22,381 nt of DNA from IMCC26256 sp037146835. GTDB taxonomy: Bacteria > Actinomycetota > Acidimicrobiia > IMCC26256. Positions 1-7,669 of the stretch are shown here, piece by piece. The position numbers and the translations under genes are program-made. The notes below the pieces were generated by a model. That model saw only the letters and a list, made by a program, of their open reading frames with translations, searched no databases and had not been told where the DNA came from. Where the stretch lies: assembly GCA_037146835.1 (NCBI GenBank), contig JBAWWI010000027.1, forward strand, positions 1 to 22,381, in the 5' to 3' direction. Each line of letters starts with the position of its first letter. The stretch's first letter is position 1.

Positions 1-2
1 CA

Positions 3-1349
3 GATGCAGAGCCTATGCAGCGGGTGCTTTTCGCTGCGGCCCATCGCGATGCCGTTACTACTCTTGTTGATGCAGTGCGCGCCGCCGGCGTGCGAGTATC
101 GGCAGTAGATCTTGTTCCTCTAGCGCTGGTGCGTGCACTCGGCCGCAGAGTGGGTACCAACGGCCCAGCAGCAGAGGCGCTAGTCAGCGTCGGAGCCGGC
201 ACGACAGTTGTCGCCATCCACGAATCTGGGATACCGCGTTTTGTCCGCATTGTTGGGGGCGGAGGGCGAAGTTCTACAGCTGCAATCGAGAGTGCCCTTG
301 AACTCTCGGTCGAGGATGCAGAGGCGATTAAGCGCGATGGATCTAGCGACCCCGCGGTTGCAGCCCAAGTAGACGAGGCAGTAGCTGGCCCGATGCGTGC
401 AGTCGTTGAGGCGATTCGTGGATCGGTTGATTTCTATCGCGGCCAGCCTGATGCGCGCCCGGTGCTTCAGGTAACCCTGACGGGTGGAGGTGCAACGCAG
501 CGAGGGCTCCTTGATGCAGTCTCGAATGCGCTCGAACTACCTACGTCAATGGCCACACCTCGAAGGCTCGTCACAGTTGGCGAGATCGGGTTCTCAGTAG
601 ATGACATACCTGACCTTGACCCTTACCTTCCCGTTCCGGTCGGGCTCGCTCTGGGCGCTCTGGGCTCAGGGAAGCGCATCAATCTCCTACCTGACAAGGG
701 CGCCGAGATTGATCGCAAGCGGATACTCACCCTCGCTGGATCAATCGGAGCCGCACTATTGGTAGTTCTTGGCTTCATGACCTTCTTGGCTAGCAATCGC
801 CTTAGTAGCGCGGAATCAGCCCGTGACAGGGCTCAGGAGAGGAACGCTGCTTTAGAGGCAGAGGCGGCTAAGTACTCGGACGCACAGGCGGAGAAGGCCT
901 TGGTTGATGGACTCAGCCGACAAGCTGTAACGGTTCTTGCAACCGATGTCTCCTGGTCTCGAATGCTTCAGGAGATTGCGCGAACAATTCCAAATGATTC
1001 GTGGTTGACTGCCTTTCAAGGCTCAACAGCGGCTCCAACGGCAGGCGCTGCAAGCTTTGACTCAACAGCAGGGGTAACCGGTGTCACCGGAGCGACAACT
1101 CCTAACTCAGGCGTGATATCCGATATCGGTACCGCATCCTTCTCTGCAACGGGACTCGACTTCACCTCTGTCGCATCGTGGATTCAGCGCATCGGAGAGG
1201 TTCCTTCATTCTCAGGGCTGTGGGTACCAAGCGCTACCAAGGATGGTGCAGCTGGAACAACACGTTCCCTAGTTACCTACTCCTCGACAGCGAACATAAC
1301 CTCTGCCGCTACATCCGATAGGGCTAGTCGTTTTGGGGGACAGCGATGA
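3..1349 (+). CDS. pilMN: PilM-PilN fusion, type IV pilus assembly (5' partial)
   Basis: The frame is open to the left edge, so the start lies outside the window; residue numbers here count from the methionine at base 15. Residues 1-215 match the C-terminal half of PilM, the actin-like cytoplasmic ATPase-fold protein of type IV pili: a GAGTTVVAIHE strand pair near 60-70, the TGGGA nucleotide-site motif at 156-160 and a closing PVGLALG at 208-214. Residues from about 220 are PilN: the typical RINLLP start, one membrane helix at about 237-259, a coiled-coil stretch at 262-295 and a periplasmic domain to the end. No ATG, GTG or TTG codon lies at the junction, so this is one polypeptide, which resembles the layout of GspL in type II secretion. 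A Gly/Thr/Ala-rich insert lies at about 336-372. PilMN would couple the inner-membrane pilus motor to the PilO/PilP alignment complex. Stop and pilO start overlap by ATGA. Confidence 0.85.
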   Translation, partial: DAEPMQRVLFAAAHRDAVTTLVDAVRAAGVRVSAVDLVPLALVRALGRRVGTNGPAAEALVSVGAGTTVVAIHESGIPRFVRIVGGGGRSSTAAIESALELSVEDAEAIKRDGSSDPAVAAQVDEAVAGPMRAVVEAIRGSVDFYRGQPDARPVLQVTLTGGGATQRGLLDAVSNALELPTSMATPRRLVTVGEIGFSVDDIPDLDPYLPVPVGLALGALGSGKRINLLPDKGAEIDRKRILTLAGSIGAALLVVLGFMTFLASNRLSSAESARDRAQERNAALEAEAAKYSDAQAEKALVDGLSRQAVTVLATDVSWSRMLQEIARTIPNDSWLTAFQGSTAAPTAGAASFDSTAGVTGVTGATTPNSGVISDIGTASFSATGLDFTSVASWIQRIGEVPSFSGLWVPSATKDGAAGTTRSLVTYSSTANITSAATSDRASRFGGQR

Positions 1350-2029
1350 GTCGCCGAGCGATACTGGGCTTTGTCGGCGGCACGGTGGCCGTACTTGTCC
1401 TTTGGTGGGTCTTGATTTACTCGCCTAAAACCAGCGCAACATCGACTGCGCGCAGCGAGGCATCCTCCGCGGAGCGAAGAAGCCTTGATCTTGAGGCAAC
1501 TGTTGCTCGCCTAAAAGAACTCAACCGCAATCGTCCTGAGCTCGAGGCATCGCTTCGTACGTTGAATGCCGCCGTGCCCGCTACCCCTGATCTTGCGGTC
1601 TTTATCCTGAGTGCAAATGAAATTGCCGCGCTCTCCGGCGTTGACTTTCTCTCTATCTCGCCCTCTCCTCCGTCAGTAGGGCTCGCACCCGGTGCGCCGA
1701 CAACCATCGCTATCTCCATCCAGGTCAAGGGGGGTTTCTTCGCTGTTGTTGATTACCTCAATCGCATGGAGGACCTAGAGAGAATCGTCGTTGTCGATGG
1801 AGTCAATCTCGCCGGCCAAGGCTCGGGCACTTCGTCTGCGTCGAATGATCCCGGAGCAGACCCTTCTGCAATCTCCGTAACGCTCACTGCTCGCATGTTT
1901 ACGCGCTCCTCTCCAGCGGGCGCCACCGGTGCCACAAGTAACCCCGAAACTACCGGAGTATCTGGCTCAACTGGAATCACTGGCTCAACAGCGCCAGCGA
2001 GCACCACCACAAAACTCCCGGCGAATTAG
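1346..2029 (+). CDS. pilO: PilO-like type IV pilus alignment protein
   Basis: This 227-residue protein has the PilO layout: a short cytoplasmic tail, one membrane helix at about 5-25, a heptad-rich coiled coil at about 35-72 (ending PELEASLRTLNAAVP) and a periplasmic ferredoxin-like domain at about 80-185. The segment FFAVVDYLNRMEDLERIVVV is the helix-strand signature of PilO. PilO pairs with PilN and links the cytoplasmic motor to the outer parts of the pilus machine. The C-terminal 40 residues are a low-complexity tail rich in Gly, Thr, Ser and Ala that PilO homologues do not need; similar tracts occur in both neighbouring proteins. The ATG overlaps the pilMN stop (ATGA), which suggests translational coupling, and GGGGGA just upstream can serve as ribosome binding site. 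Confidence 0.85.
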   Translation: MSRRAILGFVGGTVAVLVLWWVLIYSPKTSATSTARSEASSAERRSLDLEATVARLKELNRNRPELEASLRTLNAAVPATPDLAVFILSANEIAALSGVDFLSISPSPPSVGLAPGAPTTIAISIQVKGGFFAVVDYLNRMEDLERIVVVDGVNLAGQGSGTSSASNDPGADPSAISVTLTARMFTRSSPAGATGATSNPETTGVSGSTGITGSTAPASTTTKLPAN

Positions 2030-2039
2030 GTGATGCATC

Positions 2040-2582
2040 ATGGCTAATGCAATCGACAACAAACGAGCAAAAGTCATCGGCGGTATAGGTGCAGGAGTTG
2101 TAGCTGTGTTCTTGCTCCTCAAAGTGGTGACCGGCGGCGGTGGGGGAACCGATACACCACCGACGACTTCCGACGCTGCGACCTCGCAGAGCACGACTAC
2201 CACCACAATGCCAGCGCCTGATATTCCTGGTGGATCCTTCGATATTTTTGCGACCAAGGACCCGTTTGCTCCTGTTATCTCAATCGATACGGGAACTCCA
2301 TCTACGCCTGGAGCGACCGGCGCTACTGGCTCCACGGGCGCTACGGGGGGCGGAGGTTCAACTACCCCAACAGTTGGTACAGCCGTTGCTGTCGTGGATG
2401 TATTTGACCAAGCAGGGACCATGGTTGCCTCAATTCGCGTTGGATCAACGGTCTATACCGTGGCCCCCGGTGAAACCTTTGCAACCTCCTACATGGTCGT
2501 GAGCGTTCAGGGGACCTGTGTGCAGTTGCTTTACGGCGATTCGCCATTTCAGCTCTGCAAGGGCGAAGAAGTCATTAAGTAG
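2040..2582 (+). CDS. PilP/GspC-like bitopic pilus accessory protein
   Basis: The 180-residue product has one N-terminal membrane helix (about 12-30), a Thr/Ser/Pro-rich linker (31-62), the sequence KDPFAP at 73-78, a collagen-like Gly-x-Thr tract at about 90-109, and a compact beta-rich C-terminal domain (112-180). Position directly after pilMN and pilO, the KDPF motif and the beta-rich end (VGSTVYTVAPGETF) make it the likely equivalent of PilP or the homology region of GspC. Those partners contact an outer-membrane secretin in diderms, which an actinobacterium would lack, so its partner is unknown. Two cysteines (160 and 173) near the C terminus could form a disulphide outside the membrane. 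AGGTGAT five bases before the ATG is the likely ribosome binding site. Family assignment rests on context and short motifs, not on strong similarity. Confidence 0.6.
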   Translation: MANAIDNKRAKVIGGIGAGVVAVFLLLKVVTGGGGGTDTPPTTSDAATSQSTTTTTMPAPDIPGGSFDIFATKDPFAPVISIDTGTPSTPGATGATGSTGATGGGGSTTPTVGTAVAVVDVFDQAGTMVASIRVGSTVYTVAPGETFATSYMVVSVQGTCVQLLYGDSPFQLCKGEEVIK

Positions 2583-2602
2583 TCTCGCCTTCGCCACCGG
2601 TA

Positions 2603-2668
2603 GGATCTGATCCAAGATCATCTAGAGACATTTCTTAGAGATATAAGAATCAACACTGACGATTCTTA
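2603..2668 (+). promoter_or_regulatory. palindrome-rich spacer upstream of aroC, possible promoter/operator
   Basis: The 121-base gap between the pilus genes and aroC holds several inverted repeats. TAAGAATC (2644-2651) pairs with GATTCTTA (2661-2668) across 9 bases, and its first six bases also pair with TTCTTA at 2632-2637 across 6 bases, so the two hairpins exclude each other. A further GATCT/AGATC pair lies at 2604-2619. TATAAG at 2642-2647 resembles a -10 box, but I see no convincing -35 element at the right distance. No T-run follows any hairpin, so an intrinsic terminator for the pilus operon is not supported. Promoter and operator roles are inferred from position only. Confidence 0.35.
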
Positions 2669-2703
2669 ACCCATCAGGAGCCTCTCAAGGCAGAGCGAAA
2701 GGC

Positions 2704-3864
2704 ATGCGCGTGTTGCGGTATTTAACGGCCGGAGAATCTCACGGCCCCGCTCTCGTCGTGGTGCTCGAGGGGCTACCAGCAGGGCTTCCAGTAACCATTG
2801 AAGAGGTAAGCGATGAACTTGGTCGCCGACGACTTGGTTATGGGCGTGGACCTCGGATGCATTTTGAACGTGATGAGGTTGAGTTTCTATCGGGTGTGCG
2901 TCACGGAGTCACCCTCGGTTCGCCTCTATCTATCTTGATTCGTAATACAGAGTGGCCTAAATGGGAAGAGGAGATGGGCTCGGCGCCTGGAGTAACCGCA
3001 AAGCCGCTTCACCAGCCACGCCCAGGGCATGCTGACTTAATCGGAATGCAGAAATACGGATTTACGGATGCGCGAAATGTGTTGGAGCGAGCAAGCGCGC
3101 GCGAGACCGCAGCGCGAGTAGCTGCAGGTGCAATCGCAAAAGCATTGCTTCGTGAAATTGGTACAACTGTGATTAGCCACGTCGTTCGCATGGGGGAGGC
3201 CACCGTCAGCGAAGGAGCTGCTACCCCAGGCCCTGAGGATCTTGAGGCCATCGACGCGTCGCCGGTGCGCTGCTTCGATAAATCAAGCGAGGCCGCAATG
3301 ATCGCAGCAGTCGAGGGCGCCTCGAAGGCAGGGGACTCGCTCGGCGGAATTGTCGAGGTACTTGGTTTCGGAGTTACTCCAGGCCTCGGATCCCATGTGC
3401 ATTGGGATCGCAAGATTGACGGACTACTCGCTCAAGCATTGATGAGTATTCAGGCAATGAAAGCCGTCGAGATTGGTGATGGATGGGCGATTGCTGCGCG
3501 TCGCGGTAGCGAAGCGCATGACGAGATTCTCTGGGATGAGGCCTCTGGGTACCACCGTGGTTCACATCGCGCCGGAGGTACCGAGGGAGGTATGACGACA
3601 GGAGACCTTCTAGTGGCGCGAGTAGCCATGAAACCGCTGGCCTCTCTCAACAAGCCAATTCTCAAGACTGTCGATACTGAGACTAAGGCTGAGACCGTCT
3701 CCTTTAAAGAGCGAACAGATGTAACAGCTGTTCCTGCAGCGGGCGTAGTCGCCGAGACCATGACCGCTTTAGTCCTCGCAGCTGAGGTTGGGAGAAAGTT
3801 TGGCGGAGACTCACTCGTTGAGCTCCGTCGCAATCACGACTCCTACATCGCATCGCTTAAGTAA
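2704..3864 (+). CDS. aroC: chorismate synthase
   Basis: The enzyme converts 5-enolpyruvylshikimate-3-phosphate to chorismate with reduced FMN, the last step of the shikimate pathway in the cytoplasm. The family signatures are all present: GESHG at 10-14 with the catalytic His13, RRRLGYGRG at 41-49, RPGHAD at 106-111 with the second active-site His109, LERASARETA at 127-136, and GGTEGGMTTG at 291-300. The length of 386 residues is normal. The start is ambiguous: ATG at 2704 is drawn, but GTG at 2710 or TTG at 2713 would give the common MLRYLTAGESHG-type beginning and a better distance to GAAAGG at 2697-2702. It is the first gene of an aroC-aroK-aroB-aroQ run. Confidence 0.97.
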   Translation: MRVLRYLTAGESHGPALVVVLEGLPAGLPVTIEEVSDELGRRRLGYGRGPRMHFERDEVEFLSGVRHGVTLGSPLSILIRNTEWPKWEEEMGSAPGVTAKPLHQPRPGHADLIGMQKYGFTDARNVLERASARETAARVAAGAIAKALLREIGTTVISHVVRMGEATVSEGAATPGPEDLEAIDASPVRCFDKSSEAAMIAAVEGASKAGDSLGGIVEVLGFGVTPGLGSHVHWDRKIDGLLAQALMSIQAMKAVEIGDGWAIAARRGSEAHDEILWDEASGYHRGSHRAGGTEGGMTTGDLLVARVAMKPLASLNKPILKTVDTETKAETVSFKERTDVTAVPAAGVVAETMTALVLAAEVGRKFGGDSLVELRRNHDSYIASLK

Positions 3865-3878
3865 CCGGGGAGTATTAG

Positions 3879-4421
3879 GTGTCCGAGGAATCCTCTGAGC
3901 GCCATTTGGTACTCGTGGGCCTAATGGGCTCGGGTAAGTCAAGCGTTGGCGCTCTCTGTGCAAAGCGCCTAGAGCGCAAATTTGTAGACACGGATCACAT
4001 GGTTGAAGCGGCTGCGGGAATCTCAGTCGCTCGCATTTTTGCCACTCGTGGAGAGAACGAATTTCGTGAGCTAGAGCGCGTAGCGGTATCCGCGGCATCT
4101 GCGTCAGAGGTTCCCCTAGTGATCTCCTGCGGTGGAGGGGTAGCAGTTGACCCCGTTAACAGGCAAGCGCTTCGCGAATCGGGTTACGTAGTTTGGTTAG
4201 ACGCGCCGATACCTGAATTAGCGGAGAGGGCCACCCGAAAGAGTGGAGCTCGCCCCTTGCTGGCAGATGGCGATCCAGTAGCAACCCTCCAGGCTCTTGC
4301 AGAGGTACGTTATGGGGCATACGAATCTATGGCTGATGTGCGGATCGACACTGCAGGGCTAGCAGTCTCAGCGGTTGCTGACCTAGTAATTGAGGCTTTT
4401 ATTAAGGCTATTGCGGAATGA
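3879..4421 (+). CDS. aroK: shikimate kinase
   Basis: This enzyme phosphorylates shikimate at the 3-hydroxyl using ATP. The 180-residue protein has the Walker A loop GLMGSGKS at 14-21, the shikimate-binding D37-x-D39 pair in FVDTDH, Arg57 in ATRGENEFR, the Gly triplet CGGGV at 84-88, and the lid arginine 125 in ARPLL. It starts with GTG, 6 bases after a GGGGAG ribosome binding site and 14 bases after aroC. Its stop lies in an ATGA overlap with a six-codon frame that runs exactly to the aroB start. Confidence 0.96.
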   Translation: MSEESSERHLVLVGLMGSGKSSVGALCAKRLERKFVDTDHMVEAAAGISVARIFATRGENEFRELERVAVSAASASEVPLVISCGGGVAVDPVNRQALRESGYVVWLDAPIPELAERATRKSGARPLLADGDPVATLQALAEVRYGAYESMADVRIDTAGLAVSAVADLVIEAFIKAIAE

Positions 4422-4434
4422 TGGTGCAGAACCG

Positions 4435-5526
4435 ATGACGATTCACAGAGTAGGCGTCGCGTTAGAGCCTGACTATGACATTCACATAGGGGCCGGCGCT
4501 CTAGATCTAGTACCCGAGATGCTCAGTCGCCGCCGTCGTGTGGCGATCGTCTCTCAAGGCGTCATCGCTGACCTATACCTAGATTCGATTCGGTCCGGCC
4601 TAGCTAACTCTGAGGTGTTTCTCATCGGGGACGGAGAGGAGGCCAAGTCGCTCTCTACCGTTGAGACTCTCTGTCGGCGCTTCGCCGAATTTGGTCTCCT
4701 TCGAGGGGATGTCGTTGTTGCTCTAGGCGGAGGTGTCGTAGGTGACACAGCAGGATTTGCGGCCTCTGTTTACTACCGAGGTGTAGATGTTCTGCAGGTC
4801 CCAACATCGCTCCTTGCCCAGGTTGATGCAGCGATCGGCGGTAAGACGGCCGTCAATATTCCTGAAGGCAAGAACCTTGTTGGGGCCTTTCATCAGCCCA
4901 TTGCAGTTGTTTCTGATACGGAAACCCTCAGATCGCTCTCTCATCGCGAGTATCGAAGTGGACTCGGAGAGATCGCCAAATATGCTTTGATCGCAGATCA
5001 AGCGAGCAGCGCCACAGGCCTTATTGAGTTGCTAAGTAACAGCACGGACTTGGTATTAGCGCGCGATCCCGCAGTGCTCGCAGACATGGTCGCGATGTGT
5101 AGTGAAATTAAGGCTCAGGTTGTCGCCGCCGATCCATTTGAGCGGACAGGAATTCGCGCAACATTGAATCTTGGTCACACCCTCGCTCATGCACTTGAGA
5201 CACGCGGGGGTTACGAACTCACCCATGGCGAGGCGGTCTCGATTGGGCTGGTCTTTGCCGCGGAGCTCTCCCAGGCTGCAGCGCGGATCTCTTCAGAGAC
5301 TGCGAAGCGATACTGCTCGGTAGTTGGTTCTCTCGGGCTGCCACTTCAGGTCCCAGGGGGCAATGAGCTCAAGGCGGAGGATCTCCTTGCAATTATGCGT
5401 AGGGATAAGAAGGCATCGGGCGGCCTCACATTTGTTCTTCCCGGGAAAGATGGCCTTCAGTTGGTGGAGGATCCACCGACAGATGCTCTGGCTCACGCAT
5501 TTCGAGCCGTGGGCGTGGCAGGCTAA
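4435..5526 (+). CDS. aroB: 3-dehydroquinate synthase
   Basis: The NAD- and zinc-dependent enzyme converts DAHP to 3-dehydroquinate, the second shikimate step. Key features are the nucleotide-binding GGGVVGDTAGF at 98-108, PTSLLAQVDAAIGGKTAVN at 123-141, and the expected zinc ligands Glu179 (GLGEIAKY), His248 (LGHT) and His264 (THGEAV). The ATG at 4435 gives 363 residues, normal for the family; a longer frame begins at 4390 but overlaps aroK and adds unrelated residues. No clear ribosome binding site precedes the ATG, which fits translational coupling to aroK. Confidence 0.96.
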   Translation: MTIHRVGVALEPDYDIHIGAGALDLVPEMLSRRRRVAIVSQGVIADLYLDSIRSGLANSEVFLIGDGEEAKSLSTVETLCRRFAEFGLLRGDVVVALGGGVVGDTAGFAASVYYRGVDVLQVPTSLLAQVDAAIGGKTAVNIPEGKNLVGAFHQPIAVVSDTETLRSLSHREYRSGLGEIAKYALIADQASSATGLIELLSNSTDLVLARDPAVLADMVAMCSEIKAQVVAADPFERTGIRATLNLGHTLAHALETRGGYELTHGEAVSIGLVFAAELSQAAARISSETAKRYCSVVGSLGLPLQVPGGNELKAEDLLAIMRRDKKASGGLTFVLPGKDGLQLVEDPPTDALAHAFRAVGVAG

Positions 5527-5532
5527 ATCCCT

Positions 5533-5976
5533 ATGGCGATAATTCTTCTCATCTCTGGACCAAACCTAAACATGCTCGGAACCCGCGAGCCCGAGATCTA
5601 TGGCAGCGACACGCTCCTTGAATGTGTAGGAGATGCCCGCCAGGCCGCCGAGGCTGCAGGGCATGAACTTGAGGATATGCAGTCAAACCATGAGGGCGCA
5701 TTGATTGAAGCTATTCAGCAGGCTCGAGGCCGCTGCGTGGCAATCGTGATCAATCCGGGGGCATTCACACATACCTCGTTCGCTATCGCTGATGCGCTCG
5801 CTTCATTTGACGGAGTAAAGGTTGAGCTTCACCTCTCTAACCCGAGTTCACGTGAAGAGTGGAGGCGTACCTCCGTGGTCGCTCCATATGTAACAGGCAC
5901 GGTCGCTGGATTCGGTAGAAGCGGTTATCGCCTTGCTGTCGATGCTGCCCTCGGAATGCTTGATGGTGCAGTGTGA
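5533..5976 (+). CDS. aroQ: type II 3-dehydroquinate dehydratase
   Basis: The enzyme dehydrates 3-dehydroquinate to 3-dehydroshikimate by anti elimination and normally forms a dodecamer. At 147 residues it has the type II fold signatures: SGPNLNMLGTREPEIYG at 8-24 with catalytic Tyr23 and lid Arg18, SNHEG at 51-55, INPGAFTHTS at 73-82 with the substrate-binding Asn and His, and ELHLSNPSSREEWR at 98-111. It follows aroB by six bases and shares a GTGA overlap with the next gene. The aroQ-peptidase-efp order is common in Gram-positive bacteria. Confidence 0.96.
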   Translation: MAIILLISGPNLNMLGTREPEIYGSDTLLECVGDARQAAEAAGHELEDMQSNHEGALIEAIQQARGRCVAIVINPGAFTHTSFAIADALASFDGVKVELHLSNPSSREEWRRTSVVAPYVTGTVAGFGRSGYRLAVDAALGMLDGAV

Positions 5977-7085
5977 ACACAGGCCTAAGCAAGGTAACCG
6001 TCGGCGCTCGAATCGAGAGGCTGCGCGCAGCCTTGCTTGAGAGCGACGGCGAGGCAATCCTTATTACTCGCCTGCCAAACATTCGCTACCTCACAGGCTT
6101 TACGGGTTCCGCTGCCATGCTGCTAATAGTGCCAGACGAAGCGTTATTCGTAACAGATGGAAGGTATCGCGAGCAGGCTCGTGAGCAGCTCAGCGCCGCC
6201 GAGGCAGCTGTCGAGATCTCAATTGGAGTCTCAGTTGGCGAGCAGCGCGAAGCGCTTCAGAGCGTTGTAACGCGTACCGGGATCCGCCGGCTTCTTCTAG
6301 AGGCTGGTGGCGTTACATGGAGCCAGGCTCGTGACTTCGCTGACAACTGGTTCCCTCAAGTTGAGGTTCTTCCTGGTACTCCGATAATTGAAGATTTACG
6401 GATGATCAAAGAGTCCTCCGAGGTTGAGCGAATTAGATCGGCATGCTCAATCGCCGACGATGCGCTTGGTTCACTGCTCCCGATACTTGGCTCTGGCATC
6501 ACGGAGCGATCTTTTGCGCTAGCCCTCGAGGTAGCGATGCGCGAGCGTGGAGCGGATGGGAATTCATTTGACCCGATTGTTGCCTCAGGGCCAAACGGCG
6601 CCAAGCCCCATGCTCGACCAAGTAATCGCGTAATTGAGAGCGGAGAGTTAGTTGTCATAGATTTTGGATGCATCGTCGATGGGTATTGCTCAGACATGAC
6701 TCGAACTGTGAGCGTGGGGGAGCCAACTCCTGAGGCGCGCCACATGTGGGAGGTCGTGTACGAGAGTCAGGTTGCCGGCCGAGACGCTGTAAAAGCTGGC
6801 GTTTCTGCCAGAGAGGTTGACCGAGTCTGCCGAGACATCATCGTGGCGGCAGGCTGGGGAGAAGCATTCGCACACGGAACCGGCCATGGCGTCGGCATCG
6901 AGATACATGAGGACCCGCGAGTCTCGCAGGCCTCTAGTGCTACTTTGGTTGCTGGTCACGTCGTAACTGTCGAGCCTGGCGTGTACATCCCCGGTATCGG
7001 TGGGGTTCGCCTTGAGGACACAGTCTTCGTTACCGAGGGCGGATGCGATCCGCTAACTGCATTTCCAAAACAACTAGTTGTCTAA
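5973..7085 (+). CDS. pepP: aminopeptidase P family (Xaa-Pro) metallopeptidase
   Basis: This is a cytoplasmic M24 family peptidase expected to release N-terminal residues ahead of proline or to cleave Xaa-Pro dipeptides. It has an N-terminal creatinase-like domain (about 10-140, with RLPNIRYLTGFTGS at 33-46) and a C-terminal pita-bread domain. All five dimetal ligands are visible: Asp230 (VIDFG), Asp241 (SDMTRT), His305 (GTGHGVG), Glu334 (VEPG) and Glu348 (RLEDT); PHARP at 212-216 holds the substrate-site histidine. It starts with GTG inside the aroQ stop (GTGA). The sequence does not separate aminopeptidase P from prolidase, so the symbol is a choice between pepP and pepQ. Its place before efp may reflect a shared link to proline-rich proteins. 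Confidence 0.9.
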   Translation: MNTGLSKVTVGARIERLRAALLESDGEAILITRLPNIRYLTGFTGSAAMLLIVPDEALFVTDGRYREQAREQLSAAEAAVEISIGVSVGEQREALQSVVTRTGIRRLLLEAGGVTWSQARDFADNWFPQVEVLPGTPIIEDLRMIKESSEVERIRSACSIADDALGSLLPILGSGITERSFALALEVAMRERGADGNSFDPIVASGPNGAKPHARPSNRVIESGELVVIDFGCIVDGYCSDMTRTVSVGEPTPEARHMWEVVYESQVAGRDAVKAGVSAREVDRVCRDIIVAAGWGEAFAHGTGHGVGIEIHEDPRVSQASSATLVAGHVVTVEPGVYIPGIGGVRLEDTVFVTEGGCDPLTAFPKQLVV

Positions 7086-7100
7086 TCGATAAGGGCCACA

Positions 7101-7661
7101 TTGAGCATCTCAACAAACGACCTCAAGAACGGAATGGCCCTCAATCTCCCTGATGGTCTTGTCACCGTTGTGGAGTTTCAGCATGTCAAGCCAGGTAAGG
7201 GCGGTGCCTTTGTTCGAACAAAACTTAAGAACTATCGAACCGGTTCTGTCGTAGATAAAACCTTCCGCGCCGACGAGAAGGTGCCGCTCGCAATTATCGA
7301 CAAGCGCGAGATGCAGTTTCTCTATCGCGAGGGCGCAGATTACGTGTTCATGGATACAGAGACCTACGACCAGGTGCATGTCAGCCCATCTGCGCTAGGC
7401 GAATCGGTTAATTATCTAAAAGAGGGCGACTCCGCTGTACTCCCTACCTACCTCGATGAAGTCCTCGGTGTTGAGCTCGCTGCCTCAGTTGAGTTACTAA
7501 TCACCGAGACGGAGCCGGGTCTTCAGGGAGACCGCGTCTCAGGAGCCAGAAAAGCCGCAACCTGCGAGACTGGGCTAGTGGTCCAGGTTCCTCTCTTCGT
7601 CGAGGTGGGGGAGACCATCAAGGTCGATACCCGCTCCGGCGAGTACCTGACTCGCGCTTAG
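7101..7661 (+). CDS. efp: translation elongation factor P
   Basis: EF-P binds ribosomes stalled at polyproline stretches and promotes peptide bond formation. The 186-residue protein has the three-domain form: the KOW-like domain I with EFQHVKPGKGGAFVRTKLKN at 25-44, the central OB domain and the C-terminal OB domain with the GDRVSGARKAATCETG signature at 143-158. The loop tip residue is Lys33 in PGKGG. Actinobacterial EF-Ps carry a lysine in a PGKGP loop and are reported to work unmodified; here the fifth position is Gly. No epmA or epmB gene is in the window. It starts with TTG, preceded by AAGGG at 7091-7095. Confidence 0.97.
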   Translation: MSISTNDLKNGMALNLPDGLVTVVEFQHVKPGKGGAFVRTKLKNYRTGSVVDKTFRADEKVPLAIIDKREMQFLYREGADYVFMDTETYDQVHVSPSALGESVNYLKEGDSAVLPTYLDEVLGVELAASVELLITETEPGLQGDRVSGARKAATCETGLVVQVPLFVEVGETIKVDTRSGEYLTRA

Positions 7662-7669
7662 TACTAGTA

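Noticed and set aside
2320..2364. Gly/Thr repeat DNA in the PilP-like gene as a phage tail or collagen gene fragment
   Set aside because: The frame continues on both sides into the same protein, and neighbouring pilus proteins carry similar tracts.
3009..3413. Long minus-strand frame opposite aroC, and similar ones opposite carB, coaBC and the pilus genes
   Set aside because: They lie fully opposite strongly conserved genes, their products resemble no family, and their composition follows from the codon pattern of the sense gene.
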